Counted from the stretch's first letter, positions 1 to 8,506 are shown. The stretch: 34,829 bases of DNA from Clostridiales bacterium DTU033 (GCA_001513365.1 LFTH01000035.1:1-34829), one strand, 5' to 3'. The notes: generated by a model not told the origin, from the letters alone. Made by a program: numbers and translations.

Positions 1-14
1 GCCAAAAGTGTGAG

Positions 15-29
15 CAGTTGAAACAACTG
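15..29. other. Small inverted repeat near the left edge
   Basis: The bases CAGTTG-aaa-CAACTG form a perfect 6-bp inverted repeat with a 3-base loop. It is the outermost of three hairpins downstream of csrA. There is no T-run beside it, so it is unlikely to be a terminator on its own. It could be part of the leader of the next gene beyond the left edge. Confidence 0.4.
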
Positions 30-47
30 ACTAATCCAACCGATAAA

Positions 48-79
48 ACAGGCATTTTCACTCGCGTGAAAATGCCTGT
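48..79 (-). terminator. Second hairpin terminator after csrA
   Basis: A perfect 14-bp inverted repeat (ACAGGCATTTTCAC / GTGAAAATGCCTGT) with a 4-base loop is followed, reading leftward on the minus strand, by TTTTA. It lies behind another hairpin at 93-116, so the flagellar super-operon ends in two tandem terminator-like structures. On the plus strand the tail is CTTTC, a poor terminator, so the minus strand is the likelier direction. Confidence 0.65.
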
Positions 80-92
80 CTTTCAGCGGTCC

Positions 93-116
93 AAAACCCG
101 CCGATTGGCGGGTTTT
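93..116. terminator. First hairpin terminator after csrA (bidirectional)
   Basis: AAAACCCGCC-gatt-GGCGGGTTTT is a perfect inverted repeat with A-run and T-run ends, so it can work as an intrinsic terminator in both directions. It sits about 50 bases beyond the csrA stop and probably ends most transcription from the flagellar operon. It also shields csrA from any plus-strand transcript entering from the left. Confidence 0.75.
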
Positions 117-165
117 ATGTTTTGTTAATACCGATAAACGATATCTAATCGACTTAAACTGATTA

Positions 166-414
166 TTAATCGTTGCGCTGCTCTTTTTTACTCAGCGCCA
201 TGTTTTTTAAATTGTCCAGTTTCAGCCTTTCGACCGATTCCAGCGCTTCCTGATTTGCCGCCTTGGTATCGTGCAGCTCTTTGCGGAGGATTTGGATTTC
301 TTTTGGCGCGACAATGCCGAGCCTCACCCTGTCGTTCTGCGCTTCAAGCACTATGACCTCGATATCATCGCCAATCAAAAAAGATTCCTGCGGTTTTCTT
401 GAGATTATAAGCAT
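166..414 (-). CDS. csrA: Carbon storage regulator CsrA, translational regulator
   Basis: CsrA is a small dimeric RNA-binding protein that binds GGA motifs near ribosome sites. In Bacillus it represses translation of flagellin and is antagonised by FliW. The 82-residue product starts MLIISRKPQE and carries the conserved VRLGIVAPKEI stretch with the RNA-contact arginine that follows (ILRKEL). At 82 residues it is longer than the common 60-75; the excess is a charged C-terminal tail rich in Lys, Glu and Leu. The start overlaps the fliW stop by one base (TAATG), so the two are translationally coupled, as expected for a regulator and its antagonist. It is the last gene of the super-operon; a flagellin gene target is probably just outside the window (inference). 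Confidence 0.95.
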   Translation of the reverse strand: MLIISRKPQESFLIGDDIEVIVLEAQNDRVRLGIVAPKEIQILRKELHDTKAANQEALESVERLKLDNLKNMALSKKEQRND

Positions 415-857
415 TACCCTGCCACCCCGCTATCACGAAATACCAGATGCCGTACCTGATAAGCGGGGTTTTCAAGGATAACCTGATAGGCTTTTCTGGT
501 CTGCGGGTTGATGACAATCGGGCTTTTCAGATTGACTGTCATATCCCTGATGTCTTTCGGTACCACCGCGATAACATAAAAGACCAGCGAACTCAAGGAT
601 TCGGCGCCGAGCTTTGTCAACACCTCATCGGTGATAACCGGCTCATAGCTTTCAACAATAAACAACGGGTCGAACACCACAAACCTGATGTGTTTGTTGC
701 TGACAGCCTGCATCCATACTATCGGCACGTTTAAATCGTTTTTTTGCAGGAAGACATATTCTTTTATATCCTCAAGCCCGTATATCCCCTCCGGGAAATA
801 GATTATATCTTCCTTCGCAACCTTCACATATCCGAATTCCGCTGTTTCAACAATCAT
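414..857 (-). CDS. fliW: Flagellar assembly factor FliW
   Basis: FliW binds flagellin and, when free, sequesters CsrA, linking flagellin export to flagellin translation. The 147-residue product has the normal family length and typical stretches such as FPEGIYGLEDIKEYVFL near residues 21-37 and the late VVPKDIRDMTVNLKSPIVIN segment with a conserved NP(Q)TRKA motif. The start has a purine-rich GGCGGGGGAC site upstream. It follows flgL after 26 bases and precedes csrA with a one-base overlap, the classic fliW-csrA pair. Confidence 0.95.
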   Translation of the reverse strand: MIVETAEFGYVKVAKEDIIYFPEGIYGLEDIKEYVFLQKNDLNVPIVWMQAVSNKHIRFVVFDPLFIVESYEPVITDEVLTKLGAESLSSLVFYVIAVVPKDIRDMTVNLKSPIVINPQTRKAYQVILENPAYQVRHLVFRDSGVAG

Positions 858-883
858 AGCGTCCCCCGCCTGCCATCATAAGT

Positions 884-1846
884 TTATGACAAAAAATCCA
901 GCAGCGAGCCCTGAAGAACGCTCGCGCCGATTTTCAGCGCAGCGTTGTAGGCCATCTTCTGGTATTCGAGGTTCATGAACGCTTCGGCCAAATCTGCGAC
1001 TTCAAGGCCGTCCTGCTTGTTAAGATAGTTTTCTTCGTCCACCAGCAACCGTTTATCCAGAAAGTTTACAAAATTGCATTTCTCGCCGATATCCGCGTAT
1101 TGCACCAATATGCCGCTGATAACCTGTTCAAACTTCGCCTGATACTTGTCAATCTGCGAGATGTCATTGTTGTTAAGCATTGCAACCAAATCGGACATGA
1201 TGTTATATAGGTTGTTTGATATGCCGTCCTCGTCCACGCCGTGCCCCAGCAGCCGAACTCCGGGGTAAGAGATATCAAAGGCGGTATTGTCGTTTACCGG
1301 CGCGGCGCCCGACGACATTCCCGCGCCCAAATCCACATATATGCTGTCTTTCTCGAATATGCCGGTGTCAACGTCAACCCCGTGGTACAGCAGTTTTCCG
1401 TCTTCCACCGTAAAAGGCATCTCAGTCAAATTCGAGCCGCCGAATATGTACCTGCCGGCGGTTCTTCTGTTGACAACTTCCAACAGCTGCACCTGCATGT
1501 TTTCTATAACAGCGGCGATTGCGGCGCGTTCAGTTTCGCTGTATGTAACGTTTTTCGCCTGTTCTATTCTGGTGTTTACCTCCACCGCAATGTCGTTAAT
1601 TGTCGCAATACATGACTCGATATCGGTCAAAATATTCCTGACATCAAGAAGATTGCCCTTGTAAATCCCTATTTTGAACAAATCGCTCCTGACGTTGAAC
1701 GCTTTTAATGCCGCGGCCGGGTTTTCGGACGCTTTTTTATACAGCTGTTGCGAGGAGGAAATGTCGCTCAGTTTATTCAGTGTTTTAAAGCTTGTGTTCA
1801 AATTGCGCATGTACCTTTTCAGTATCATGTTGTTTGTCAGGCGCAT
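884..1846 (-). CDS. flgL: Flagellar hook-filament junction protein FlgL (HAP3)
   Basis: FlgL forms the junction between FlgK and the flagellin filament. The product resembles flagellin at both ends: the N-terminus MRLTNNMILKRYMRNLN with coiled-coil helices, and a C-terminal helix ending VLQGSLLDFLS. The tracked ORF begins at a GTG three codons upstream, but the ATG at 1846 is better placed behind GGGTGG, giving 320 residues, close to the usual 300. It lies between flgK and fliW in the sigma-28-driven late block. It is exported unfolded by the flagellar secretion system with FlgN as likely chaperone. Confidence 0.94.
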   Translation of the reverse strand: MRLTNNMILKRYMRNLNTSFKTLNKLSDISSSQQLYKKASENPAAALKAFNVRSDLFKIGIYKGNLLDVRNILTDIESCIATINDIAVEVNTRIEQAKNVTYSETERAAIAAVIENMQVQLLEVVNRRTAGRYIFGGSNLTEMPFTVEDGKLLYHGVDVDTGIFEKDSIYVDLGAGMSSGAAPVNDNTAFDISYPGVRLLGHGVDEDGISNNLYNIMSDLVAMLNNNDISQIDKYQAKFEQVISGILVQYADIGEKCNFVNFLDKRLLVDEENYLNKQDGLEVADLAEAFMNLEYQKMAYNAALKIGASVLQGSLLDFLS

Positions 1847-1896
1847 ATATACCACCCAATCCTTCCATTTATTGCGCTATCGCAATGGGATTTGCC

Positions 1897-3339
1897 CTAT
1901 CTTCCCGCAATTCCCATGTGATTAATCAGAGTATCCAGCATCTGGTCGAGCGCGGTCATAATTCTGGCGGCGGCGCTGTATGATTTCTGAAACCTTATCA
2001 TGTTAATCGATTCCTCATTTAGAGAGACGCCGGACACCGACTCGCGCTGTTCGTCCACCGACAGAAGCACGATATCACTGGTTTCGGCCATATCCTGATA
2101 GTATCTGACATCCATCGCGATATCGCCGTTAAGGGATGTTACAAAGTCAATAAACGAACCCGTAAAGGCGGGAGAAATGACATGATTGGCGTCCATCGCC
2201 TGTATCATACGGATGATATTGTCGTTTGCGCCTGCTACCGGGTTTTCCTGTGTTGAGGCGGTGATATACATCGCGTCGGAAAGCCAGTCGTCGGATATGC
2301 TGATTGTGGAGGCGGTAATATTGCCGTAACTGTCGCCTGCAAACAGCGGTTTCGGAGTGCCGTTTTGCTCATTAAGGCTGTTGAACACCTCGGCAAACCT
2401 CTGCGCGAACATATCCAGCGAGGTTTTATAGTATTGTATTCCCTGAAAATCACTTTCGTTTCCTGACGCGTATACCCCGTTTCCGTTCAGCAACTGCAGG
2501 TGGGCGAAAAGTTGACCGTTGCTGACAATAAACTCGTTCCCGCTACTGTCTGACAAAATGACCGGATAGCCGGGGTTTACCTCAATGCTGTTGACAGTCT
2601 GACCGTGTATCAGATAGACGTCGCCGGTTTTTACAAAAACCGTGCCGTCGTCGTTATTTTCGACATAGATGTTGAGATAGCCGGACAGCTTGTCCAAATA
2701 CATATTTCGCGTGTCAAGCAATTCATTCGGAGTGTAGCCGGCGACCATTGCGCTTTTGATTTCGGTATTGATTTTATTGATTTTGTCAAGAAGCTGGTTT
2801 ACATCCTTTACGACAATCTTAAGCTCCTCAAGCTGCAGATTTTCGAGTTCATTCAGCTGTTCGGCATATTTGTTCAGGGTTTGGGCCACAGTCTGGGCGG
2901 ATGTCCTGAGCAAACTCGCGTATTCTATGTTCGCGGTGTTGCCCGAAAAGGTGTGCAGCTTTTCCAGAAAACTCAACAGCGCGGAGTTAAGCCCGTCCTT
3001 GTCGTATTCGTCAATTATGTTTTCGATGTCCCTGAGTCCCGACAGCGTAGTGTTCCACGTGTTGTTAATCGCGTTTTCCTTGCGGTATTTGTAGTCCAAC
3101 ACCTTGTCGCGTGCCTGCGAAATCCTGTCGACATTAACGCCCATGCCGACGTCAGCGGTGGTAGAATTTGAATACAGGAACGAACCCCGCCCGGAAGGCA
3201 CCGCGCTTAAGTCGACCCTCTGCCTTGTATAGCCTTCGGTGTTTGCGTTCGATATGTTCTGGGTAACGACGTCCAGCCCTTTCTGGCTCGCATTTAAGGC
3301 TTTTCTTACGATTTCAAACCCCAAAAAAGTCGCGCGCAT
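1897..3339 (-). CDS. flgK: Flagellar hook-associated protein FlgK (HAP1)
   Basis: FlgK is the first hook-filament junction protein. The 480-residue sequence has the N-terminal rod/hook motif (GLDVVTQNISNANTEGYTRQ, residues 22-41) and the C-terminal axial helix (SINMIRFQKSYSAAARIMTALDQML). The start ATG follows TGGAGGTAAGACC, a clear ribosome site. It sits 19 bases downstream of its chaperone gene flgN, and upstream of flgL. Length is typical for clostridial FlgK. Confidence 0.95.
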   Translation of the reverse strand: MRATFLGFEIVRKALNASQKGLDVVTQNISNANTEGYTRQRVDLSAVPSGRGSFLYSNSTTADVGMGVNVDRISQARDKVLDYKYRKENAINNTWNTTLSGLRDIENIIDEYDKDGLNSALLSFLEKLHTFSGNTANIEYASLLRTSAQTVAQTLNKYAEQLNELENLQLEELKIVVKDVNQLLDKINKINTEIKSAMVAGYTPNELLDTRNMYLDKLSGYLNIYVENNDDGTVFVKTGDVYLIHGQTVNSIEVNPGYPVILSDSSGNEFIVSNGQLFAHLQLLNGNGVYASGNESDFQGIQYYKTSLDMFAQRFAEVFNSLNEQNGTPKPLFAGDSYGNITASTISISDDWLSDAMYITASTQENPVAGANDNIIRMIQAMDANHVISPAFTGSFIDFVTSLNGDIAMDVRYYQDMAETSDIVLLSVDEQRESVSGVSLNEESINMIRFQKSYSAAARIMTALDQMLDTLINHMGIAGR

Positions 3340-3358
3340 TGGTCTTACCTCCAGTAAT

Positions 3359-3796
3359 TCAGTCTTGGCCCTGCCTGATATTCGAGTATGTAATCATCCC
3401 GTCGTCGGAGGCGCCGGTTGTCGACAAAATGTAGTTGATTACTTTCAGCTTTGAGTCCAGTATGGCTTTGTTTTTCTCGCAGGCTTTCTTCAGCTGCGCG
3501 GCCACGTCGTTTAACTGCGAAAAAACGCTTTCAAGCTGCTTTGCCTGCGGGTTGCTCTCAATTATCTGGCGCAGGGTCAGACCGCTGGCGCCCATTTCGT
3601 CAAGAAGTTTTTCCCTGCGCTTTTCGCAGTTTGCCGAGCTCATGATATACGGCTGCTGCCGGGTAACAATATCGTCAAGTGCTTTAAAATCCCCTTTTAG
3701 CAAGATTTCGGTTTTCTGGTTTTCGAGTTCAAGCAGTTTTTTGCAGATTTTAAGCTGTTCATCAAGCAGACCCGACAATTTGTTTATCACCAACAC
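3359..3796 (-). CDS. flgN: FlgN family flagellar export chaperone
   Basis: FlgN-type chaperones hold FlgK and FlgL for export. The 145-residue product is almost wholly helical and charged, starting LVINKLSGLLDEQLKICKKLLELENQKTEIL, which is the FlgN-family pattern of an N-terminal coiled helix. It begins with GTG, placed five bases behind AGGTGG. The position between flgM and flgK is the standard one and supports the call more than sequence does, as FlgN proteins diverge quickly. Confidence 0.88.
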   Translation of the reverse strand: MLVINKLSGLLDEQLKICKKLLELENQKTEILLKGDFKALDDIVTRQQPYIMSSANCEKRREKLLDEMGASGLTLRQIIESNPQAKQLESVFSQLNDVAAQLKKACEKNKAILDSKLKVINYILSTTGASDDGMITYSNIRQGQD

Positions 3797-3811
3797 TTAA
3801 TCCACCTGCAA

Positions 3812-4114
3812 TCATCTGTTTTTCAGTATGGCGTCCGCTATATCTTTGGATGGAATATGATAATCGCCGCTTTGTATCCTTTCCCTAAGCTCCTGAATTC
3901 TTTTTTCGCTTGCGGCTCTCTCAATACTTTCCACAAGCCCGGCTTTCGCCGCGGCAATCTCCCGCTGCCTCAGCCCTTTTTCGGAGATTTCAATTTTATC
4001 GCTTACCGGTCTGTCAATGCCGGCAAGTTTTTTGGCATTATCGGTTTTATTCGATATATCCGCGTTGAATTTAGCCTTATGAAAGGGAATCAGCCCATTC
4101 GGCCAAATCTTCAT
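3812..4114 (-). CDS. flgM: Anti-sigma-28 factor FlgM
   Basis: FlgM binds and inhibits the flagellar sigma factor FliA until it is exported through the finished hook. The 100-residue product has a loose polar N-terminal half and a C-terminal half with the FlgM pattern (DKIEISEKG, then helices RIQELRERIQSGDYHIPSKDIADAIL), the part that binds sigma. A GAAAGG site precedes the ATG. It is the first gene behind the sigma-28-type promoter at 4197-4223, so FliA would drive its own inhibitor, the usual feedback. Confidence 0.92.
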   Translation of the reverse strand: MKIWPNGLIPFHKAKFNADISNKTDNAKKLAGIDRPVSDKIEISEKGLRQREIAAAKAGLVESIERAASEKRIQELRERIQSGDYHIPSKDIADAILKNR

Positions 4115-4196
4115 TAAGTTTCATCCTTTCAGCAAAACAGGTTGCACGGTTTTGATACAACGGCCCGGAATTAATCCGGCGTTAATCACTATATAT

Positions 4197-4223
4197 ATAT
4201 CGTCATAAAACCGAAAATATTAA
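4197..4223 (-). promoter_or_regulatory. Sigma-28 (FliA/SigD) promoter for flgM-flgN-flgK-flgL-fliW-csrA
   Basis: On the minus strand the sequence reads TTAA-N15-GACGATAT. The flagellar sigma consensus is TAAA-N15-GCCGATAA, so spacing is exact and the -10 octamer differs at two positions. It lies in the 114-base gap between flhP and flgM, the only sizeable gap in this part of the operon, and would give a leader of about 76 bases. The fliD promoter has the same TTAA -35 and N15 spacing, which supports both calls. Confidence 0.8.
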
Positions 4224-4228
4224 GCGCG

Positions 4229-4912
4229 CTATCTCAGCGAATTTACAGCCTGCTCCATTTCGTCCGCTGTCCTGATAACCCTAGAGTTAAGCTGAAAGGC
4301 GTGCTGGGCTTCAATCATTTTCGCAATCTCTTCGACCAAATCGACCGCGGATTCTTCGAGGTATCCCTGCATTACGATTGTATCAACCGCGTAAACCTGC
4401 CCGCAGAGCGGCGTTGGGGCATACTTGTTTCCGCCCAATGGCTGCAGCGCATACGGGTTTTGAAAACTGAAGGCCGCGGGTCTGGCGACAGGCGCCCCGT
4501 CAATAACTTCAATGCGGTTTAAATCTTCATCCAGCACGTACAGCCCTTCGGCTGTAACCAGATAACTGTTCTCGCCCTCGGCGGATATTGAAAAACTGCC
4601 GCTTCTTGTATAGAATATGCCGCCGTCCTGTCCGCTCACCGCAAAGAACCCGTCGCCGTCAATCGCAAAATCGCAGCTTAAGCCGGTATACAGTTTTGCT
4701 CCCTGCTCAAACCTGATTGAATTGCCGGCAGCCCTCGACCCGCTGCCAATATTCACGTTCTGCTGAATATTTGAGTACAGGGTATCCGAAAAACCTGCCG
4801 ACTGTACCTTATACCCTGCTGTACCGATATTCGCGACATTGTTGGCAATCACATCGAGTTTTGTTTGTGAATTGTTAAGCCCCAGCGCCGCCGAGTAAAA
4901 TCCCCTTATCAT
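4229..4912 (-). CDS. flhP: Flagellar hook-basal body rod protein, FlgG/FlhP type
   Basis: This 227-residue axial protein has the N-terminal rod-hook signature (LDVIANNVANIGTAGYK, residues 19-35) and a C-terminal helix (MIEAQHAFQLNSRVIRTADEMEQAVNSLR) that form the coiled core of rod and hook subunits. It is paired with a second family member immediately upstream, as flhO-flhP are in Bacillus, where they form the distal rod. AAGG sits five bases ahead of the ATG. It could equally be labelled flgG; paralogues in this family are hard to tell apart by sequence alone. Confidence 0.85.
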   Translation of the reverse strand: MIRGFYSAALGLNNSQTKLDVIANNVANIGTAGYKVQSAGFSDTLYSNIQQNVNIGSGSRAAGNSIRFEQGAKLYTGLSCDFAIDGDGFFAVSGQDGGIFYTRSGSFSISAEGENSYLVTAEGLYVLDEDLNRIEVIDGAPVARPAAFSFQNPYALQPLGGNKYAPTPLCGQVYAVDTIVMQGYLEESAVDLVEEIAKMIEAQHAFQLNSRVIRTADEMEQAVNSLR

Positions 4913-4931
4913 TCAAGCCTTCCCCCTTTGA

Positions 4932-5660
4932 CTATACTTTGCCCACCTGATTGGCGGCCTTTTCCATGATTTCATCAAAAATCTTTATCACGTTCGCGCA
5001 TGATTGAAAATGCCTTGAAAGCCCGATTATTTCGGTCATTTCCTCTGCCATGTTGGTGTTCGGCCGCTCCAGCGAGCCCTGAACCACCGAAAAATTGAAT
5101 TCGCCGGCCGCGCCGGCTGTGTTGACATAATACCCCTCGTCCGCCTTTGATAGGCTGCCATAGTCCGCCGGGCAGGTAATTAACAGGGTGTCGAGGTAGA
5201 CCCCGCCCCTGAAAATTCTCCCGTCATGGTCCACGGTAAAATCCGCGTCCCCAATCATCACCGGCCCGTTGGCGCAAACCACCATATTCCCCCGGCTGTC
5301 CGTCAAAAAACCGTTTTCATTAAGCTCAAACTGTCCGTTTCTGGTAAGGCGGGTGGTACCGTCGGGCAGCAGGACGGTAAAGAACCCCTCGCCCCTGATG
5401 AGCAAATCCAGAGTGCGCCCGGTTACCGTTTCCCCGCCCTGTTCAAAGGATGTTTGGGTAATATCCGGCCTTACCCCGAAATTGACGGCGCCCAACGCCG
5501 TACCGTTTTGCACCAGCATGTGCTCCCCGAAAGAAGTCGTAATCAGAAAATCCTTTTTGTAGCCGGCGGTGTCGGCATTTGCCAAGTTATTCGCCACAAC
5601 ATCCACAGCCCTGCTGTTGGCAATAAGCCCCGCCGCCGCAGAATAAAAACCTGTATACAT
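4932..5660 (-). CDS. flhO: Flagellar hook-basal body rod protein, FlgF/FlhO type
   Basis: The 242-residue product has the rod-hook N-terminal motif (VDVVANNLANADTAGYKKD, residues 19-37), a middle FlgE/F/G beta domain (LLIRGEGFFTV..., DSRGNMVV) and a C-terminal axial helix (MTEIIGLSRHFQSCANVIKIFDEIMEKAANQ). It begins four bases after the fliA stop, with its GAGGGGTGA ribosome site inside the end of fliA, so the two are likely coupled. Together with the next gene it matches the flhO-flhP pair and is exported through the flagellar type III apparatus. Confidence 0.85.
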   Translation of the reverse strand: MYTGFYSAAAGLIANSRAVDVVANNLANADTAGYKKDFLITTSFGEHMLVQNGTALGAVNFGVRPDITQTSFEQGGETVTGRTLDLLIRGEGFFTVLLPDGTTRLTRNGQFELNENGFLTDSRGNMVVCANGPVMIGDADFTVDHDGRIFRGGVYLDTLLITCPADYGSLSKADEGYYVNTAGAAGEFNFSVVQGSLERPNTNMAEEMTEIIGLSRHFQSCANVIKIFDEIMEKAANQVGKV

Positions 5661-5664
5661 GGTA

Positions 5665-6426
5665 TCACCCCTCGTCCTCGATATATTTTTTCAGTCTTAA
5701 TTTCATTTTCATAAGTGCTTTTGCGTGGATTTGGGATACCCTCGACTGGGTAACCCCCAAAATCCGCGCGATATCCTTCAGCTTTAATTCCTCGAAATAA
5801 TACAGGGATATCACCGCTCTCTCGTTTTCGTTCAGTTGGTCGATTGACTGCGCGATGATATCTCTTAGCTCCTCCTGATAAATATGCCCTTCTGTGGTAT
5901 TCTCGGCAAGGCAGTTGTTGAAAGCCGAGTTATCCAGCAGCAGCTCCTCGTACGACAGCAGGAAAAACGAGTTTACCTCCCCTATTGTCCTGTTAAGCTC
6001 GTCCACGCTGATGTTGAGATGGGCGGCGACTTCCTCATCCGAAACATTTTCCCCGGTTTCAGACTGCAGCTTGTAGTATGCGTCCTCCACAGTCTTGACC
6101 TTTTTGCGCAGACTGCGGGGCACCCAATCCTGATTTCTTATAAAATCGATAATCGCGCCCTTTATCCTGAAGGAAGCATAGGTCTCGAATTTCGCGCCCT
6201 TGTCGGGGTCGTACTTTTCTATGCAGTCCATCAACACCAGAACGCCTTCGTTGACTATGTCCTCAAGCTCCGCCTTGTTTCTGTATACTGCGCTCATCCT
6301 GACGGCGATGCACTTTACTATGCCGAGGTAATTCAGCAGGATTTTATTGCGCAGTTCAAGGCTGCGCGTGGCCTTGTACTCCTGCCAGAGATTGTCAGTG
6401 ATATTCAATGCAAATGCGGTACTCAT
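5665..6426 (-). CDS. fliA: RNA polymerase sigma factor for flagellar genes (FliA/SigD/WhiG family)
   Basis: Sigma-28 directs transcription of late flagellar genes. The product has region 2 (ELEDIVNEGVLVLMDCIEKYDPDKGAKFETYASFRIKGAIIDFIR), region 3 (VEDAYYKLQSETGENVSDEEVA) and region 4 (LNENERAVISLYYFEELKLKDIARILGVTQSRVSQI). From the ATG at 6426 it has 253 residues, the family size, with GAAAGG about 14 bases upstream. The ORF track instead starts at 6474, overlapping flhA by 8 bases, but no ribosome site is visible there. In relatives flhF, flhG and che genes usually lie between flhA and this gene; here they abut directly. Its antagonist flgM is encoded three genes downstream. Confidence 0.94.
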   Translation of the reverse strand: MSTAFALNITDNLWQEYKATRSLELRNKILLNYLGIVKCIAVRMSAVYRNKAELEDIVNEGVLVLMDCIEKYDPDKGAKFETYASFRIKGAIIDFIRNQDWVPRSLRKKVKTVEDAYYKLQSETGENVSDEEVAAHLNISVDELNRTIGEVNSFFLLSYEELLLDNSAFNNCLAENTTEGHIYQEELRDIIAQSIDQLNENERAVISLYYFEELKLKDIARILGVTQSRVSQIHAKALMKMKLRLKKYIEDEG

Positions 6427-6466
6427 AACGACTGCCCATGCCTTTCTATCTTTAATCCTTTCAACC

Positions 6467-8506
6467 CTATGCATCTATGGTTATTGTCCCAATTGACTGT
6501 ATCTGCACCGAGGGCTCGATTTCGTTGTAGGAGAGCACAACCGCGTCGGGGACAAACTGCTCTATCATCTTTTTGTAATAAAGCCTGACAATCGGCGAGG
6601 CCAGAACCACCGGCGCGCGGACAAGTTCGCTCGCCTTTTTGATTTGGTTGACGTGGGCCGCAACAATTTTCTGCAGGATTTCCGGCTCTATCATGGTGTA
6701 TGAGCCGTACTCGGTTTTTTTGACGTTTTTGACAATCAGGTTTTCCAAATCGGGGTTCAGCAGGATAACCCTAATCTTGCCTTCCGGCGCATACTTCCTT
6801 GTAATGGTGCGTTTTAAAGCCTGTCTTACGTACTCGGTTAATATGTCGGTGTCCTTGATTGTGCCGGCATAATCGGCGGCCGTTTCAAGTATGGTGGCCA
6901 AATCCCTGATAGGAACTCCTTCCATAAGCAGGTTTGCAAGTATTTTCTGAAGCTCGCCCATGCTTATTATGTCCGGCACAATCTCCTCGACAATCGGTTT
7001 GTTGGTTTTTTTGAGGTTCTCAAGCAGCGACGCGACGTCCTGCCTGCTTAACAGCTCATGGGCGTGTTTCTTCACCACTTCCGAAAAATGGGTCAGAATT
7101 ACTGACAGCGGGTCAATCACGGTGTACCCGTTCATCGCGGCGGTATCGCACTTATCCTCTGTAATCCACTTCGCGCTGATGCCGAACGCAGGCTCGACGG
7201 TGTCGATACCCTCAATCTCTTCCTCAACTTCGCCCGGGTTCATCGCAAGATAGTGGTTTACCAGAACTTCGCCGCTTGCGACTTCCTCGCCTTTGATTTT
7301 TATTACGTACTGGTTCGGGTTTATGGAGGCGTTGTCGCGCAGGCGCACCGAAGGTATCACCATCCCGACCTCCATCGCAAACTGGCGCCTGAGCATGACC
7401 ACTCTGTCGATAAAGCCCCCGCCTCTGCTCTGGTCAATTAAGGGCAGCAGGCTGTATCCGAACTCCATTTCAATCGGCTCAATATCCAGCAGCGAATATA
7501 TGTTTTCGGGGTTTTTATAATACTCGGTCTCGCTTACCGGCAGGGCAGGTTCCGGAACGGCCGACTGCTGCGCCGCCCTTTTCTTCAGAAAAACCCCGCC
7601 GAAAATCAAAACCGTTGACAAAAGCACGATAAGAAGTTTCGGGAACCCCGGTATCAGCGCCAAAAACAAAACCACAAAGCCTACAATCGGGAAAACGTCG
7701 GGGTTTGAAATAAACTGGCGGGTCAGGTCCTCGCCGAGGTTGTTCTCGGACGCCTCCCTCGTAACAATCATGCCCATCGCGGTAGAAACCATCAGCGACG
7801 GAAGCTGGGATACAAGGCCGTTTCCGACCGTCGCGACGGTGTAGATTTGCATAACCTCCGAAAGCGATTGGCCGCCCTGCAAAATCCCGATAACCGAACC
7901 GCCGATAATATTAATGAACACTATGATTATCGAGATTATCGCATCCCCTTTCACAAATTTGGACGCGCCGTCCATTGCGCCGTAAAAGTCGGCCTCGCGC
8001 TGGATTTTCATCCGCCTTTCCTTCGCCATGTCCTCGTTAATCAGGCCGGAATTCAAGTCGGCGTCAATTGCCATCTGTTTGCCCGGCATGGCGTCCAGAG
8101 TGAATCTTGCGGACACTTCGGCTACCCTTTCCGCGCCCTTGGTTATTACAATGAACTGCATGATTACAAGGATTATGAAGATGATAATCCCGACAACCGG
8201 GTTGCCGCCGATAACAAACTGCCCGAAAGTCCTGATTACGGCGCCTGCCTCCCCGCCCTCACCCAGTATAAGGCGGGTCGAGGAAATGTTGAGCGCGACC
8301 CTGAAAAGGGTGGTTATCAAAAGCATCGACGGGAAGATTGAAAAATCCAGCGGCTCCTTTATATACATGGATATTAAAAATATGCACAACGACAGTGTCA
8401 TGTTGAATATCAGCATCAAATCCAGCAACACCGGATTTAACGGAACAATAATCAAAAACAGCACGCATGAAACAAACAGCACAATAATGCTATTTTTTAA
8501 TCTCAT
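6467..8506 (-). CDS. flhA: Flagellar export gate protein FlhA
   Basis: FlhA is the large ring component of the flagellar type III export gate. The 679-residue product has an N-terminal membrane half with about eight segments (residues 1-310), the FHIPEP-family signature RFTLDAMPGKQMAIDADLNSG near residues 130-150, and a C-terminal cytosolic half that docks chaperone-substrate complexes. Length is normal. It overlaps the end of flhB by 17 bases; the ribosome site is weak (AGAGAGA region), consistent with coupling. Confidence 0.97.
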   Translation of the reverse strand: MRLKNSIIVLFVSCVLFLIIVPLNPVLLDLMLIFNMTLSLCIFLISMYIKEPLDFSIFPSMLLITTLFRVALNISSTRLILGEGGEAGAVIRTFGQFVIGGNPVVGIIIFIILVIMQFIVITKGAERVAEVSARFTLDAMPGKQMAIDADLNSGLINEDMAKERRMKIQREADFYGAMDGASKFVKGDAIISIIIVFINIIGGSVIGILQGGQSLSEVMQIYTVATVGNGLVSQLPSLMVSTAMGMIVTREASENNLGEDLTRQFISNPDVFPIVGFVVLFLALIPGFPKLLIVLLSTVLIFGGVFLKKRAAQQSAVPEPALPVSETEYYKNPENIYSLLDIEPIEMEFGYSLLPLIDQSRGGGFIDRVVMLRRQFAMEVGMVIPSVRLRDNASINPNQYVIKIKGEEVASGEVLVNHYLAMNPGEVEEEIEGIDTVEPAFGISAKWITEDKCDTAAMNGYTVIDPLSVILTHFSEVVKKHAHELLSRQDVASLLENLKKTNKPIVEEIVPDIISMGELQKILANLLMEGVPIRDLATILETAADYAGTIKDTDILTEYVRQALKRTITRKYAPEGKIRVILLNPDLENLIVKNVKKTEYGSYTMIEPEILQKIVAAHVNQIKKASELVRAPVVLASPIVRLYYKKMIEQFVPDAVVLSYNEIEPSVQIQSIGTITIDA

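Noticed and set aside
2605-3171. 188-residue plus-strand ORF opposite flgK
   Set aside because: FlgK is unambiguous on the other strand and the translation is not like any known protein.
5884-6588. 234-residue plus-strand ORF
   Set aside because: It runs opposite fliA and the end of flhA. No ribosome site or domain is seen; shadow of the real sigma-factor frame.
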